A DNA stretch of 64,000 nt from Halocaridina rubra (Eukaryota > Arthropoda > Malacostraca > Decapoda > Atyidae), in assembly GCA_037179515.1 (NCBI GenBank), contig JAXCGZ010005729.1:100001-164000 (forward strand), in the 5' to 3' direction. The position numbers and the translations under genes were made by a program. Numbering within the stretch: position 1 is the first letter of the stretch; every line of letters starts with the position of its first letter. The notes beneath the pieces were generated by a model, which ran no database searches, had not been told where the DNA came from, and was given only the letters and a program-made list of their open reading frames with translations. Below, piece by piece: positions 1 through 11,190 of this stretch.

Positions 1-26
1 TGTGTGTGTGTGTGTGTGTGTGTGTG
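1..26. repeat. (TG)n microsatellite
   Basis: Uninterrupted TG dinucleotides run from the window edge to the 3' tail of CR1 copy A. In the orientation of that element this is a (CA)n run directly after its tail. A second TG run lies at its other end. Confidence 0.95.
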
Positions 27-114
27 ATTACCTAATTGTGATTACCTAATTGTGTTTACGGGAAAGAGCCCAAAGCTCGTATCTTCCCGTCTCCTGATCG
101 GTTCCATTTTATAC

Positions 115-729
115 TTAGTGATACTTATCATACCTGTCCTTAAAACTATGGATTGAGATAGCATTAACTACCTCCTCGCTTAGCCAATTCCAATTATCAA
201 CTACTCTTACACTGAAAAAGTATTTCCTTCCATCCTGCAAAGAAGTTTTCTTACGAAGCTTCAAACTATGACCTCTAGTTCTAGAGCCAGCCATATCAAA
301 ATATCGATCCCTATCCACTCTATCATAGCCATGAAGGAATTTAAAGACTGTCACCATATCCCCCCTCACTCTTCTAGCTTCGAGTGATGGTAAGTCTAAT
401 TCCCTCAGCCTCTCATCATAACTAAGATTGCGTATTTCTGGCACCAGTTTCGTGGCATGTCTTTGAACTTTTTCAAGCTTAGCTATGTGCTTTTTCAAGT
501 GCGGATTCCAAAAGGGAGCTGCATATTCGAGTTTTGGCCTCACATAGGTTATATAAATATTTCTGAACATTTCCTTGTCCATGTGCCTGAAGGCTACCCT
601 TGCATTTGATAAGAATGCATATGCTGCCCTTACTATGCCATTTATATGTATTTCTGGAGACAAATCTGCCAGTATGTTTACTCCTAGATCTCTCTCATTT
701 TCTGTCTCTTGAAGTTGTACTCCAGCCAC
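115..729 (-). pseudogene. CR1 ORF2 C-terminal region (copy A)
   Basis: Open frame of 204 codons covering the end of CR1 ORF2 after the RT core: the RDLGV motif, the LEYAAPFWNP segment, the VQRHATKL segment and the RGHSLKL..WNWLSEEVV C-terminus. It is cut off from the RT by the nested LINE-2 piece, so it is only a fragment. Homologous stretches are present in copies C, D, F, H, I and J. Confidence 0.85.
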
Positions 730-758
730 CGAGTAGTCAAGCTTGGGCCTTCTTGCAC

Positions 759-1410
759 TTTTTTTTTTTTTTTAAGAGAGTGACACCGAGACAGGCAGAA
801 ACTGCCCTCATCAACAAAGGCCCGGGCACGAGAAAATACCAAGACGAAGGAAAAGAAAAAGATTAAGGGCAAGGCAAAGATGAGGTAATGGCACACAAAG
901 GAAAACGACAGACAGAAGAAACAGTCAAAGTAAAGAGGACCCAGAGATATGGAGGACTAGGCTCTGAGATGACGATAGATCTGCTTTTTGAAGGATGAAA
1001 GGTCATAAGAATTAGGAAAGACAGAAGGAGGAAGAGAGTTCCAGAGTCTGGAGGTAGATGGGAAGAAGCAGTCGCTGCACCGACCAATCCGCGAGCTACA
1101 AATTTCCACACAGTACCTGTGAGATGAGGCCGCTTGGCGAGTGTTACGCGACCTCGGCAGTGGAGGAGGGATGCAACTCGCCAACTCATCAGAGCAGCGA
1201 TGGAAGTAGTAGCGATAGAAAAGCGAAAGGGAAGATACCTTACGGCGAAGAGAGAGAGACTCCAGGTTAGAAGTAAGAGAAGGATCATTAATGAGTCTGA
1301 CTGCCTTAGATTCAATCCTATCAAGAAGATAAGTAAAGGAAGAAGCACCCCAGATGTATGAGCAGTATTCTAAGCAGGGGCGGATAAGACCTTTGTAAAT
1401 TTTAAGTAAA
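759..1410 (-). mobile_element. LINE-2 3' fragment nested in CR1 copy A
   Basis: A plus-strand poly-T (the poly-A tail on the minus strand) at 759-773 is followed by the tail GTGACACCG..GGCACGAG, then the C-terminal coding region of LINE-2 (IYKGLIRPCLEYC, FYRYYFHRCSDEL, RLWNSLPPSVFP). The same coding region and tail occur at 32900-33571. It begins at the CTTAAAATTTACAAAGG point of LINE-2, so it is strongly 5'-truncated. Comparison with intact CR1 copies shows about 22 bp of CR1 lost at the insertion point. Confidence 0.85.
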
Positions 1411-3164
1411 ATACATTTTGAAGTATTGAATTTCATTAGCCACTTTTCTGACCACTCATGCAGATTATTTAGATCCTCCTGAAGTTCTCTACCATTGTTC
1501 TCGTTTTTTACTTTCTTTACAATCTTTGCATCATCTGCAAACATATTCATGAATGAATTTACAGACTCTGGTTGGTCATTTACATATACAAGGAACAAAA
1601 GTGGCCCTAAAACTAAACCCTGTGGAACTCCACTACTAACTCTTCTCCATTCAGACACTGAGTGTCTTACTCTAACCCTCTGTTCCCTCCCTTCTAAGTA
1701 AATTTTTATCCATTCCAAAACATTTCCACCTATTCTAGCCATTGATTGCAGCTTCCTAATAAGTCTCCCATGTGGGACAGTGTCAAACACTTTCTGGAAG
1801 TCTATGAATATGCAATCTGCCCAGCCCTCTCTTTCCTGTAAGATTTGGCTTACCACATCATAAAATTCTAATAAGTTTGTTACTGTTGATCTACCTTCTC
1901 TGAAGCCATGTTGCCTCACTGACAAAAAGTTGAAGAATTCCAAGTGAAGAGAGATATGTTTCCTTAGTAGTTTCTCCATAACTTTGCAAACTATGCTGGT
2001 CAAGGAAACTGGTCTATAGTTCAGAGCCGTATCCCCCCTTCCCTTTTTGAAGATAGGTATCACATTTGCTTGTTTCCAGCATCTTGGAATCTCCCCCGAC
2101 TCCAATATGATACTTAGTGCCACTGATATTGTGTTTGCGCATTTTTTAAGCACATGAGGGGATATGTCATCAGGACCTGTAGCTTTATGAATATCTAAAT
2201 CCATCAGCGCTTTGCATACCTCTGTGGCTGTAAGGTTGATGTTCTCTAATACCGGCCCTTGAGCTTCTATCACTGCAATCTGAGGGGGTGGGGTATTTTC
2301 TACTGTAAATACTGACTGAAACTCCTTGTTCAATTCTTTGCAGATCTCTTCATCCGTCTCAGTGATGCTTCCATCTGCTCTCTTTAGCCTTAAAACCTGT
2401 TCTTTTACCTTCAGTTTTCCTCTGATAAAGCTGTGGAAAAGCTTGGGATTTTCTTTAGCCTTCCTGGTGATGTCCCTCTCATAGTCTCTCTCTGCCTCTC
2501 TCCTTTTACTTAGGTAGTCATTTCTTGCTCTTTTGTAGATTTGCCAGGCATTTATGTTTTTTCTCCTCCTATACCTTTTCCAGCATTTGTCTCTCCACTC
2601 CTTAGCTCTTTTACACCCATTATCGAACCATTTCTCTCTGGCATGAATTACACCTACTTTGGTGACAGGTATGCAGCAATCTACTATCTTCCCATATTTC
2701 TCACAAAAGATGTCATACATTTCTTGTACAGATTTGTTGTAAAATAAGGTTCTCCAGTCAGTAACTGCAAAAATCTCATTCATTTTGATGTAATCTCCTT
2801 TCGGATAGTTCCTCCTCATGTCCTCAGTGCCTCTACTCTCAGGAAGAATATCTTCAATGATATACTCCATCAACAACACACAGTGGTCACTCTTTCCAAT
2901 TGGTGGTTCATACTCAATTTTTTCAATATCCAACACATTATCTGTGAACACTAAATCAAGTAGTGATGGCTCATCCCCACCCCTGGCCCTTGTTGGTTCC
3001 ATTACATGTTGGTGTAGGAAATTCCCTTGTACACAATCTAGGAATCTTGCCCCGAATGAGTCCTCACCACTGTGTGGGTCAAGATTTATCCAATCTATCT
3101 CTTTATGATTAAAGTCTCCCATAATCAAAATCCTACATTTTTTTTTCCTGTGCCATGTTAACAA
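957..3164 (-). CDS. Chimeric LINE ORF: CR1 endonuclease/RT fused in frame to LINE-2 C-terminus
   Basis: A 735-codon open frame produced by the nested insertion. The first part (3164 to about 1411) is CR1 ORF2: end of the endonuclease domain (MGDFNHKEIDW, LLDLVFTDN, KSDHCVLL), a basic linker, then RT with KATGPDDISPHVLKK, YRPVSLTSIVCK, QHGFREGRSTV, motif A IDFQKVFD, motif B SSGVPQGLVLGPLLFL and motif C FADDAKI. At FNTSKC it runs into the LINE-2 C-terminus (LLKIYKGLIRPCLEY to IYRHLRA). The N-terminal half of the endonuclease is in another frame (3133-3324), separated by a run of T at about 3139-3146. The fusion is most likely accidental: both parts are decayed transposon coding sequence, and no promoter is visible. 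Confidence 0.75.
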   Translation of the reverse strand: MLTWHRKKKCRILIMGDFNHKEIDWINLDPHSGEDSFGARFLDCVQGNFLHQHVMEPTRARGGDEPSLLDLVFTDNVLDIEKIEYEPPIGKSDHCVLLMEYIIEDILPESRGTEDMRRNYPKGDYIKMNEIFAVTDWRTLFYNKSVQEMYDIFCEKYGKIVDCCIPVTKVGVIHAREKWFDNGCKRAKEWRDKCWKRYRRRKNINAWQIYKRARNDYLSKRREAERDYERDITRKAKENPKLFHSFIRGKLKVKEQVLRLKRADGSITETDEEICKELNKEFQSVFTVENTPPPQIAVIEAQGPVLENINLTATEVCKALMDLDIHKATGPDDISPHVLKKCANTISVALSIILESGEIPRCWKQANVIPIFKKGRGDTALNYRPVSLTSIVCKVMEKLLRKHISLHLEFFNFLSVRQHGFREGRSTVTNLLEFYDVVSQILQEREGWADCIFIDFQKVFDTVPHGRLIRKLQSMARIGGNVLEWIKIYLEGREQRVRVRHSVSEWRRVSSGVPQGLVLGPLLFLVYVNDQPESVNSFMNMFADDAKIVKKVKNENNGRELQEDLNNLHEWSEKWLMKFNTSKCILLKIYKGLIRPCLEYCSYIWGASSFTYLLDRIESKAVRLINDPSLTSNLESLSLRRKVSSLSLFYRYYFHRCSDELASCIPPPLPRSRNTRQAASSHRYCVEICSSRIGRCSDCFFPSTSRLWNSLPPSVFPNSYDLSSFKKQIYRHLRA

Positions 3165-3341
3165 CTGAGTTTATGACTTCAATAGTACCTATATGACTTT
3201 CCTCATAAACTTCAAGCCTATTTTGGTTCTTTGGTGGGTTGTATACAACAGTTATTATAATGCTCTCTGACCCAGTATTTATGCGAGCAACAAGATATTC
3301 CTTGAACTCACTTTCTATAGCCAAGTTTATTTCTTCAACTT

Positions 3342-3360
3342 GTGTGTGTGTGTGTGTGTG
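3342..3360. repeat. (TG)n microsatellite at the 5' truncation of CR1 copy A
   Basis: About nine TG units start exactly where CR1 homology stops. Together with the run at 1-26, the element lies inside a TG/CA array. Confidence 0.9.
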
Positions 3361-3819
<459 letters not shown>

Positions 3820-3884
3820 GTGGCTGCGTAAGGAAGTTGAGGGAGGTTTTGGGAGCCTTAGTGTTAGGTGCTCTCGGGATTGTT

Positions 3885-3917
3885 ACTTATCTTCAGAGGA
3901 TTCCTCTGAAGATAAGT
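3885..3917. repeat. Perfect 16-bp-arm palindrome
   Basis: The arm ACTTATCTTCAGAGGA (3885-3900), a single T, and its exact reverse complement (3902-3917). It lies in unique sequence between two long (TA)n arrays. It could form a hairpin or cruciform. No terminator-like T-run or flanking duplication is visible. Confidence 0.9.
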
Positions 3918-4025
3918 GATACACTTGAAGGTGGCGGGCGCTGTTGATCTCAAAGTTTCTTGCGGTTTCCTTGCGTAGCCATAGACATTCATATTTACAA
4001 AATTCATGCGTGTCTCGTGAAATAG

Positions 4026-5314
<1,289 letters not shown>

Positions 5315-5337
5315 TACCTGTATATACTTTTTTGCCT

Positions 5338-5425
5338 CTTGTCCTACTTTACTCCCCCACTCTTTGGAATGACGCATTCCTAGTCTAATTAATTCATTTT
5401 GTGTTGTTCTTCAAGCTTGCATGGT
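5338..5425 (-). repeat. Inverted-repeat arm 1
   Basis: This sequence (TACTTTACTCCCCCACTC, then GGAATGACGCATTCC, then TGTTGTTCTTCAAG) recurs as its reverse complement at about 6130-6217 with a few mismatches. The arms are about 700 bp apart. Arm 2 lies at the 5' end of an RTE fragment. Confidence 0.8.
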
Positions 5426-5965
5426 TAAGCTTTTAGCTGTAAAGCTTGCTTAGTTCTCAAATGAAGTATGGTTAAATTATTCAACTAATACTAAAGTCAT
5501 CCATCGTTTCTTGTATACTTTCCTCTCCCACAAATCCAATTCATTGTTTTTTTCTACTATTTCCTATTCCATTAGTATATCCTTTTAGTCCCTCGTTTAA
5601 CCTATTAAATCAATTTACAGGCACATGACATTTGTTCTAACATGCACTTATATTCAAAATTCTGAATGGCTTATCCATTCCTCTATTCATTCATCATCGT
5701 CCATCAGTTCCTCCCCTCTCGCGTATATTGGTCTCGCCCAGCTTATAACTTGGAATCCTTTAGAATCCTTCTGCCAGCCATCGCGAGTCAGGAGATTATG
5801 TAGCATTCCATATTGCTCCTTATCACCTCCTGTCATAAAGGTTTTATCATCCAACCTTTATAAATAATGGTGATTAAGGAAATGTCTTTGTATGCAGCTC
5901 CGCCGCCTGATGTAATCTAACCAGATGATGTTATCTATATCTAAACACTCCTCTTATAACGAACA

Positions 5966-5968
<3 letters not shown>
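5426..5968. other. Spacer between inverted-repeat arms, no gene recognised
   Basis: Unique AT-rich sequence. A short ORF at 5625-5867 has no recognisable features. Confidence 0.45.

Positions 5969-6048
<80 letters not shown>
5969..6048. repeat. (CT)n microsatellite
   Basis: About 40 uninterrupted TC units. Confidence 0.95.
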
Positions 6049-6052
<4 letters not shown>

Positions 6053-6129
6053 GTTTCTTCTGGAAAGGTCAAGAATGAGAGTGAGGTTTAAAGGAGGGTA
6101 GCTTTAATAATGGAAAAAAAAGTTTTTTT

Positions 6130-6217
6130 TGACATATTACTTGAAGAACAACACATAATGAATGATTTAGACTAGGAATGCGTCATTCCAAAGAGTGGGG
6201 GAGTAAAGTAGGGTATG
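6130..6217 (+). repeat. Inverted-repeat arm 2
   Basis: Reverse complement of 5338-5425, including the self-complementary GGAATGCGTCATTCC. It ends where the RTE coding fragment begins. An inversion at the 5' end of the retroposed copy, or a preceding palindromic element, would explain it. Confidence 0.8.
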
Positions 6218-6585
6218 AAAGTAAGAGGCGGAAACTAAATGTGATTGAGATGAAATACCTTAAGAGTATGATCAGTGTATCTCAGTTGGGTAGGGTTAGG
6301 AATGAAGCGGTGAGAGCAAGAACGGGTGTGAGGAGAGAATTGGCAGCCAGAGTAGATATGAATGTTCTGAGATGGTTTGACTATGTGGAGAGGATGGATG
6401 ATGAAAGACTGCTGAAAAAGGTGATGAATGCGAGAGTTGATGGGAGAAATGCTAGAGGGAGGCCTAGGTTTGGGTGGATGGATGGAGGAAGGAGAGCCTT
6501 GAATGATAAGAGCATGGATGTGAGGGAAGCAAGTGAGCGTGCTAGGAATAAGAATGAGTGGCGAGCGATTATGACACAGCTCTGA
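6216..6585 (+). pseudogene. RTE polyprotein C-terminus (fragment)
   Basis: The translation carries the conserved C-terminal signature of this RTE family: NVIEMKYLKSM, GRVRNEAVRAR, VDMNVLRWFDYVERMDDERL and NARGRPRFGWMDG, ending at a TGA. It is collinear with 43239-43600 (minus strand), where the tract reads DRVRNEVVRAR..VLRWFGHVERMDDERL. No RT core is present in this copy. Confidence 0.8.
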
Positions 6586-6744
6586 TGGGCATCTGCTGCT
6601 ACCACGGGGCTGCATCGTAAAGAGGTAGCCCTGTGGTAGGGGCAGTAGGGGAGTTAGCATTATGAAGCGACACAGGTTGTGGAAGAGCCGGGAGGATGGG
6701 CTTTGGCACTCCAGCAGTGCCATTTGAACGGTCACTAGCTCCCT

Positions 6745-6863
6745 TATTTTCTTTTTCAATGATTGTGACACCAGGACGGGCAAAAAAAAATAAACAATAA
6801 AAAATTTCTACCCTCATCGAGCCTGGGCACGAAGAAAATATAGAGAGAAACAGAGATGGGGAG
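6745..6863 (-). mobile_element. SINE fragment inside RTE 3' UTR
   Basis: Reading minus, this holds GAGAAACAG, then the shared tail (GTGCCCAGGC..GATGAGGG..CCTGGTGTCACAATCAT) and a short A-rich end. It interrupts the RTE UTR between AGCTCCCTT and GCCCATA, which are 4 bp apart in the RTE copy at 43070. Confidence 0.75.
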
Positions 6864-7057
6864 TGTTGCCCATATAGCAAAGTAATCCCCTTATTGTTTC
6901 TTCTTTTTTTTTTATGTCGGCTACCCCCCAAATTGGGGGAAGCAGAAAAGGTAAATGAATGAACAAAACATTTGCTGTAAGCTAGGAGTGAAGTCATTGG
7001 CAATCTCTTAGAATTATCGTCTTTGTATGCTACTTTGTCTCTTCATTCTTTTTCTCT

Positions 7058-7195
7058 GGGAACCGCTGTAGCGTAGTGATTGAGCACGCAGCTTGGAAAG
7101 TAATAGACCTGCTATCGAGCCCACTGCTGGACATTAGGAAATGCATCCATCCGAAATTCCTCAGTTCCAACTAAGGAATCTCAGCTGGATTATTA
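7058..7195 (+). mobile_element. tRNA-derived SINE (degenerate)
   Basis: The head ACCGCTGTAGCGTAGTGATTGAG contains an A-box-like TAGCGTAGTG; a degraded B box (CTATCGAGCCC) follows about 45 bp later. The same head is at 36774 and, reversed, at 42648. It is a tRNA-like retroposon and not a tRNA gene. Confidence 0.65.
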
Positions 7196-7208
7196 GTGAC
7201 ATAACATG

Positions 7209-7213
<5 letters not shown>

Positions 7214-7279
<66 letters not shown>
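7214..7279. repeat. (CT)n microsatellite
   Basis: Pure CT units directly after the SINE-like sequence. Confidence 0.95.
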
Positions 7280-7281
<2 letters not shown>

Positions 7282-7776
7282 GAAAGACAATTCCTGCGGA
7301 CTTAGAACGGCTATAATATTTTAAAAGCTCATACGCATATATCGTAAGTAATCATACAGTTTATGCCGCGGACTCATGAAATCCGTAGGACCCCTTGTCC
7401 TACCGCTATGGACCCCAGTGGCTCGCGAATCAAAGGTTGCAAACTATATAGCAGAGTGTGAAAAAACATAAAATAGCCTCTTTATCTACAAATGAGATGT
7501 ATGGATAGTTACATAAATATGTCGAGACGATAGGTAATAGGTGAAAAATTTAGTACTTTGTTTCTTATTTTATATATTAGACAACTTGCGAGGAAAGAAA
7601 AAAAACTATAAAAAGCAATCCTGCCCAACCTTCCAACTATATTCTATGACGCAATAGAAATACGTTTTATTACTTATACCAAAATAGTTTCCTTTGTAGA
7701 AATTAAATAGGAAACTTTAGCGTATGAGAAACGGCAGTCGTGACCGGATGGTGACAAATGACTAGGCAAAGCTAAC

Positions 7777-7778
<2 letters not shown>
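7280..7778. other. Unique sequence, no gene recognised
   Basis: No long ORF, repeat or transposon homology seen. Confidence 0.5.

Positions 7779-7848
<70 letters not shown>
7779..7848. repeat. (GA)n microsatellite
   Basis: About 35 GA units. Confidence 0.95.
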
Positions 7849-7854
<6 letters not shown>

Positions 7855-8059
7855 AATGTTTCCTATTTCGAACGTTTCTTTTAAATGCGATCTATGACGC
7901 ACGAGGAAACTTTACTGACGACGACGTTAATAAACTTTAGATGCAATTGTCATGCGATGTAAGTACTGTGATGTAATTCCACGAATCTTATATGTTATGT
8001 ATACGTGAATCATGTACACACGACAAGATTTTTTCACATTTCAAATATGTATATTATGT

Positions 8060-8253
8060 ATTTTTTTTTTTTTATGATTGTGACACCAGAACGGGCCAAA
8101 AAATACTAAAATAAAACAGCCTTCATCAGGTCTGGGCACGAAAAATACATAAAATAAAGAGAAACAGAAATGGACAGTGTAAAGACTTGTCAGATGTGAA
8201 AGGATAATAGGAGGTGTGTAACGAATATCCAAGAATATTCAGTGTTGATGTAG
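8060..8253 (-). mobile_element. SINE copy, 5'-truncated (minus)
   Basis: Minus-strand copy of the retroposon that is complete at 13710-14033. It starts at CCTACATCAACACT, continues through ATTCTTGGATATTC and TGACAAGTC, and ends in the shared tail and an A-run (plus-strand T-run 8061-8073). The first ~125 bp of the family are missing. Confidence 0.8.
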
Positions 8254-8299
8254 GTGTATACGAATAGAATCCTTTGCACATCAAAGACTAAATAGTAAT

Positions 8300-8784
<485 letters not shown>

Positions 8785-9115
8785 AGCAAACTGCTCTTGT
8801 TAGCATAAAAATGCGTGGAGTGAAAAAAGTAAATATCAGTAGGCCTATTTTGGTTTTGTATGAGTAAAAATGCTCTTATTAGTATAAAAGTGTAAGAATA
8901 AAAAAGCATATCTCTGCAGTCTACTATGGTGTTGTATGATAAAAATAAACTGCTTTTAGTAGCAAAAGTGTATGAGGTGAAAGGCTACCGCTGTAGGCCT
9001 AATTTGGTTTTGTATAATAAATGCACTATGCACTTGTCAGCTTAAAAGTGAGTGAAAGTTTACTCCTGTAGGCCTGTATTGGTTTTGTATGATAAACAAG
9101 CTGCTTTTACAGTCA
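8785..9115. repeat. ~77-bp tandem repeat (minisatellite), about 4.3 units
   Basis: The core GTAGGCC..TTGGTTTTGTATGAT recurs at about 8839, 8917, 8993 and 9068, a spacing of 75-78 bp. Each core is preceded by a diverged CTGCTTTTAGTAGCA..AAAAGTG block. Units are quite diverged, so the array is old. Confidence 0.75.
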
Positions 9116-9598
9116 CTGCAGAACTCTAATTGATATATAATGATATTTATATTTAAGTTAAAATTATATCGTGGTGATCAAATATTCTTATAAAAGTATA
9201 GATTTATTTTTAAGTGAATATGTTATTAAACAACATAACTCTATAGTGCAAATTAAAATAAAGAATATGAAAATATTTCGAATAATATGCTGGGTAAAAA
9301 TAAATAAACAGATGTGTGGGTACTTACGCTAGTTAGCTGTGTATGTGCGTTTTTTTTTTTCCGCAGGTGCATGAAAACTGTTGTCACAGTCATTTCCGTC
9401 TTCAGTCAGTTTTGTCCCTCAGTAGTTTATGCGCCTTAACACGCACATTTACACACACGGCGGGCACTAGATCAGACGCAATCAGTATTTCTCGAATTTG
9501 TCCTTGTGTTTTTGAGTGAACCACGTCAAACGTAAAAAAATTACACCAAACTTGCCTGAAAAGAGGTTTTGCAGATTATTGTGAGTAAAAAATATATT
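9116..9598. other. AT-rich flank of the copia element, no gene recognised
   Basis: No coding or repeat signal beyond short T-runs. The last five bases before the LTR (9599-9603, TTTAG) form the left target-site duplication. Confidence 0.5.
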
Positions 9599-9603
9599 TT
9601 TAG

Positions 9604-9841
9604 TATTAGAATAATAAAGTAATTCAATACTACGTTTACTTTATATTTACTTACTATACATTTTCTTTTGTAACACTTAGCTGTCAACATTGTAACTACT
9701 ATGGAAACAGAACGAGATAGCCAGTACAGAATGAAGACTTGCCTGGTGTTTGGTGTACCCCACCCCCATATACCTGGTACATTTAATTTTCGTGTTCCAA
9801 GAACTTAAAGTGCCATAAATACAACAAGGATGACTCCAACA
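9604..9841 (+). repeat. Copia 5' LTR
   Basis: Starts TATTAGAATA (the 3' LTR has TGTTAGAATA) and ends ..CCAACA. Shared blocks with the 3' LTR include CTATACATTTTCTTTTG, CTGGTGTTTGGT and GGTACATTT. It lacks about 33 bp that the 3' LTR has near its start. Confidence 0.85.
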
Positions 9842-9856
9842 GGTTCTGGGCCCAGA
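9842..9856 (+). promoter_or_regulatory. Primer binding site, tRNA-iMet half-molecule type
   Basis: GGTTCTGGGCCCAGA immediately follows the LTR. Drosophila copia is known to prime from an internal fragment of initiator tRNA-Met at a near-identical site. I see one difference (C for A at the fifth base) against the site as I remember it. Confidence 0.75.
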
Positions 9857-9867
9857 CTTATTGTCAA

Positions 9868-10690
9868 ACAGTTCGATGGAGACCCCCCCCCACAAAAAAA
9901 AATAACTACGATGTATAGGAAGACTTTCATGGGTACCGATGCATTATGAACCCACAGCTAGCCTTTGACAGGTATGTTGACGAACGTCCTGAGGATTTCA
10001 TCGAGACTAAGAAGAAACAAATCAGTGTATGATTATTTGACTACTTGGCTAGAGTTTCACAAGTCTTAATAAAACGTGAAGCAAAAGTTAATGATGTTAG
10101 GGCTCTACAGATACTGAGACAACATTATATAAGGGAAACAGAGCATAGAATCTATGCTTTATCGAGGTCATTTATAAACTCAAAAATGGGAGAGCACAGT
10201 GCAACATCATATTTAGTATGCATAGATGAGACAGTAGCTGCATTGAAAGAGTCAGGCGAAACAATTAGTGATGGTCTCATGATAGTTTACATTCTGGATG
10301 GACTCCCTCAAAATTATAGCAGTATTGTAGATATAGCTAACCAGCACAATCCTCCATACAAGTATGAAGAGTTAAAAATTGCACCTTTGAATCACAAAGA
10401 TTGACACAAAGGTGCAGGAGGTACAGAAAGTTCTATGATTATGAAGCCTAGTGAAAAAAACTTGGTGCTAGAGTGAAAAATTACAAGAATCAAAGTCTAT
10501 GTGTCAAGTGTCATGAGATAGGAAATTTTGCATCAGGGTGAAATAGGCCTAATGGTAAGGAAAATTACAGGAAAAACAATACACCTAAGTACTGAAAATG
10601 GTGTAAATTTCATAATTCGAAAACCCACAGCATAGATGAATGTAGAGTTGCAAATGCAAGGAAACAGGATAGCCTAGTTTTGTGAAATCT
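9868..10690 (+). pseudogene. Copia gag region (broken)
   Basis: From about 9868 the frames encode VKQFDGDPPP; a continuous stretch at 10045-10404 resembles the UBN2/gag domain of copia elements (HYIRETEHRIYALSRSF, DGLPQNYSSIVD). Then come a zinc-knuckle-like CVKCHEIGNFASG with the last cysteine lost to a stop, and a second CKFHNSKTHSIDEC segment. Several stops and frameshifts separate these parts. Confidence 0.7.
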
Positions 10691-10799
10691 GCACATGACT
10701 CAGGGGAAGATACCTATAGTCTTCATAATACACACATACCAGATCTTCAACATAACCCTAATGAAGAAAAAGTCTTGGGATTGAATTTGGAAATGAAAA

Positions 10800-11190
10800 A
10801 GACTTGTTCAGAGTTGAAAGTGGCTGTACATCACACAATGTGAATGATAAACTAAAATATGAGAAATTTCAAGAGTTTTAATTTGCAAATCACTACATAG
10901 AATTGGCAGATGGCCAACAACAAGGAGTTTTACAAGGAATCGTCAATGTCAGAGACGTCATTCAGGATAAAGATGGAAATTCCCAGAAAATAGGTTTTAA
11001 ACAAAGTATATTGTCTGTGTGGAAAACTGTTCAAAGTGGACATAGCATTACATTTTCACCTGGTGGTAGTACGTTAACCACCAGTGACGGCAGGGTGTTC
11101 AACATTGTGGAGAAAAGCAAGTTGTTTTACCTGTCCAGAGTTTCTGTTACTGACAAGTGCAATAAAATCCATACAAAGGGAAGTTAAGCA
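10800..11190 (+). pseudogene. Copia protease region (broken)
   Basis: VESGCTSHNVND corresponds to the protease active-site segment of copia elements, with the catalytic aspartate replaced by glutamate. A 94-codon frame (10903-11187) continues with IELADGQQQG and GFKQSILSV, typical of the region between protease and integrase. Confidence 0.6.

Larger units (their letters stand above)
27..3341 (-). mobile_element. CR1-type LINE copy A, 5'-truncated, with nested LINE-2
   Basis: Non-LTR retrotransposon on the minus strand. Its 3' end (left) carries two copies of the family's 14-bp tail unit (GATTACCTAATTGT on the plus strand). It runs through the 3' UTR and ORF2 and is cut in the middle of the endonuclease domain at about 3341, where a second (TG)n begins. 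The ORF2 C-terminal pattern (LGV, VRPKLEYAAPFWNP, LEKVQRHATKL, RGHSLKLRKK) is typical of the CR1 clade; that assignment rests on family knowledge. A LINE-2 fragment (759-1410) splits it and replaces about 22 bp of ORF2. (CA)n on both sides in element orientation suggests insertion into a (CA)n target. Confidence 0.9.
6178..6957 (+). mobile_element. RTE-type LINE, 5'-truncated 3' fragment
   Basis: The last ~125 codons of an endonuclease-RT polyprotein are followed by a 3' UTR that matches, in order, the UTRs of the copies at 43000-43238 and 37790-38004 (minus strand). Matching blocks include the CTACCACGGGGCTGCATC block, the GGAAGAGCCGGGAGGATGGG block and a terminal CCCCC AAATT GGGGG palindrome at about 6926. 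A SINE fragment (6745-6863) interrupts the UTR. The copy cannot be autonomous. Confidence 0.8.

Noticed and set aside
863..1361. ORFs 863-1348 (minus), 1058-1270 and 1134-1361 (plus) as genes
   Set aside because: They are other-frame or antisense readings of the LINE-2 C-terminus; the same shadows recur at 32962-33265 and 29906-30124.
2541..3108. Repeated antisense ORFs (MPGIYVFSP.., MSSVPLLSG.., MFSFFTFF..) as conserved small proteins
   Set aside because: They recur in every CR1 copy because they are antisense to conserved ORF2; conservation comes from the sense strand.
7058..7130. tRNA gene
   Set aside because: Only A-box and degraded B-box similarity; it is repeated at 36774 and 42648 with a common non-tRNA body, so it is a SINE.
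8785..9115. CRISPR-like array
   Set aside because: Units are diverged ~77-bp tandem repeats without constant repeats and unique spacers, in animal DNA.
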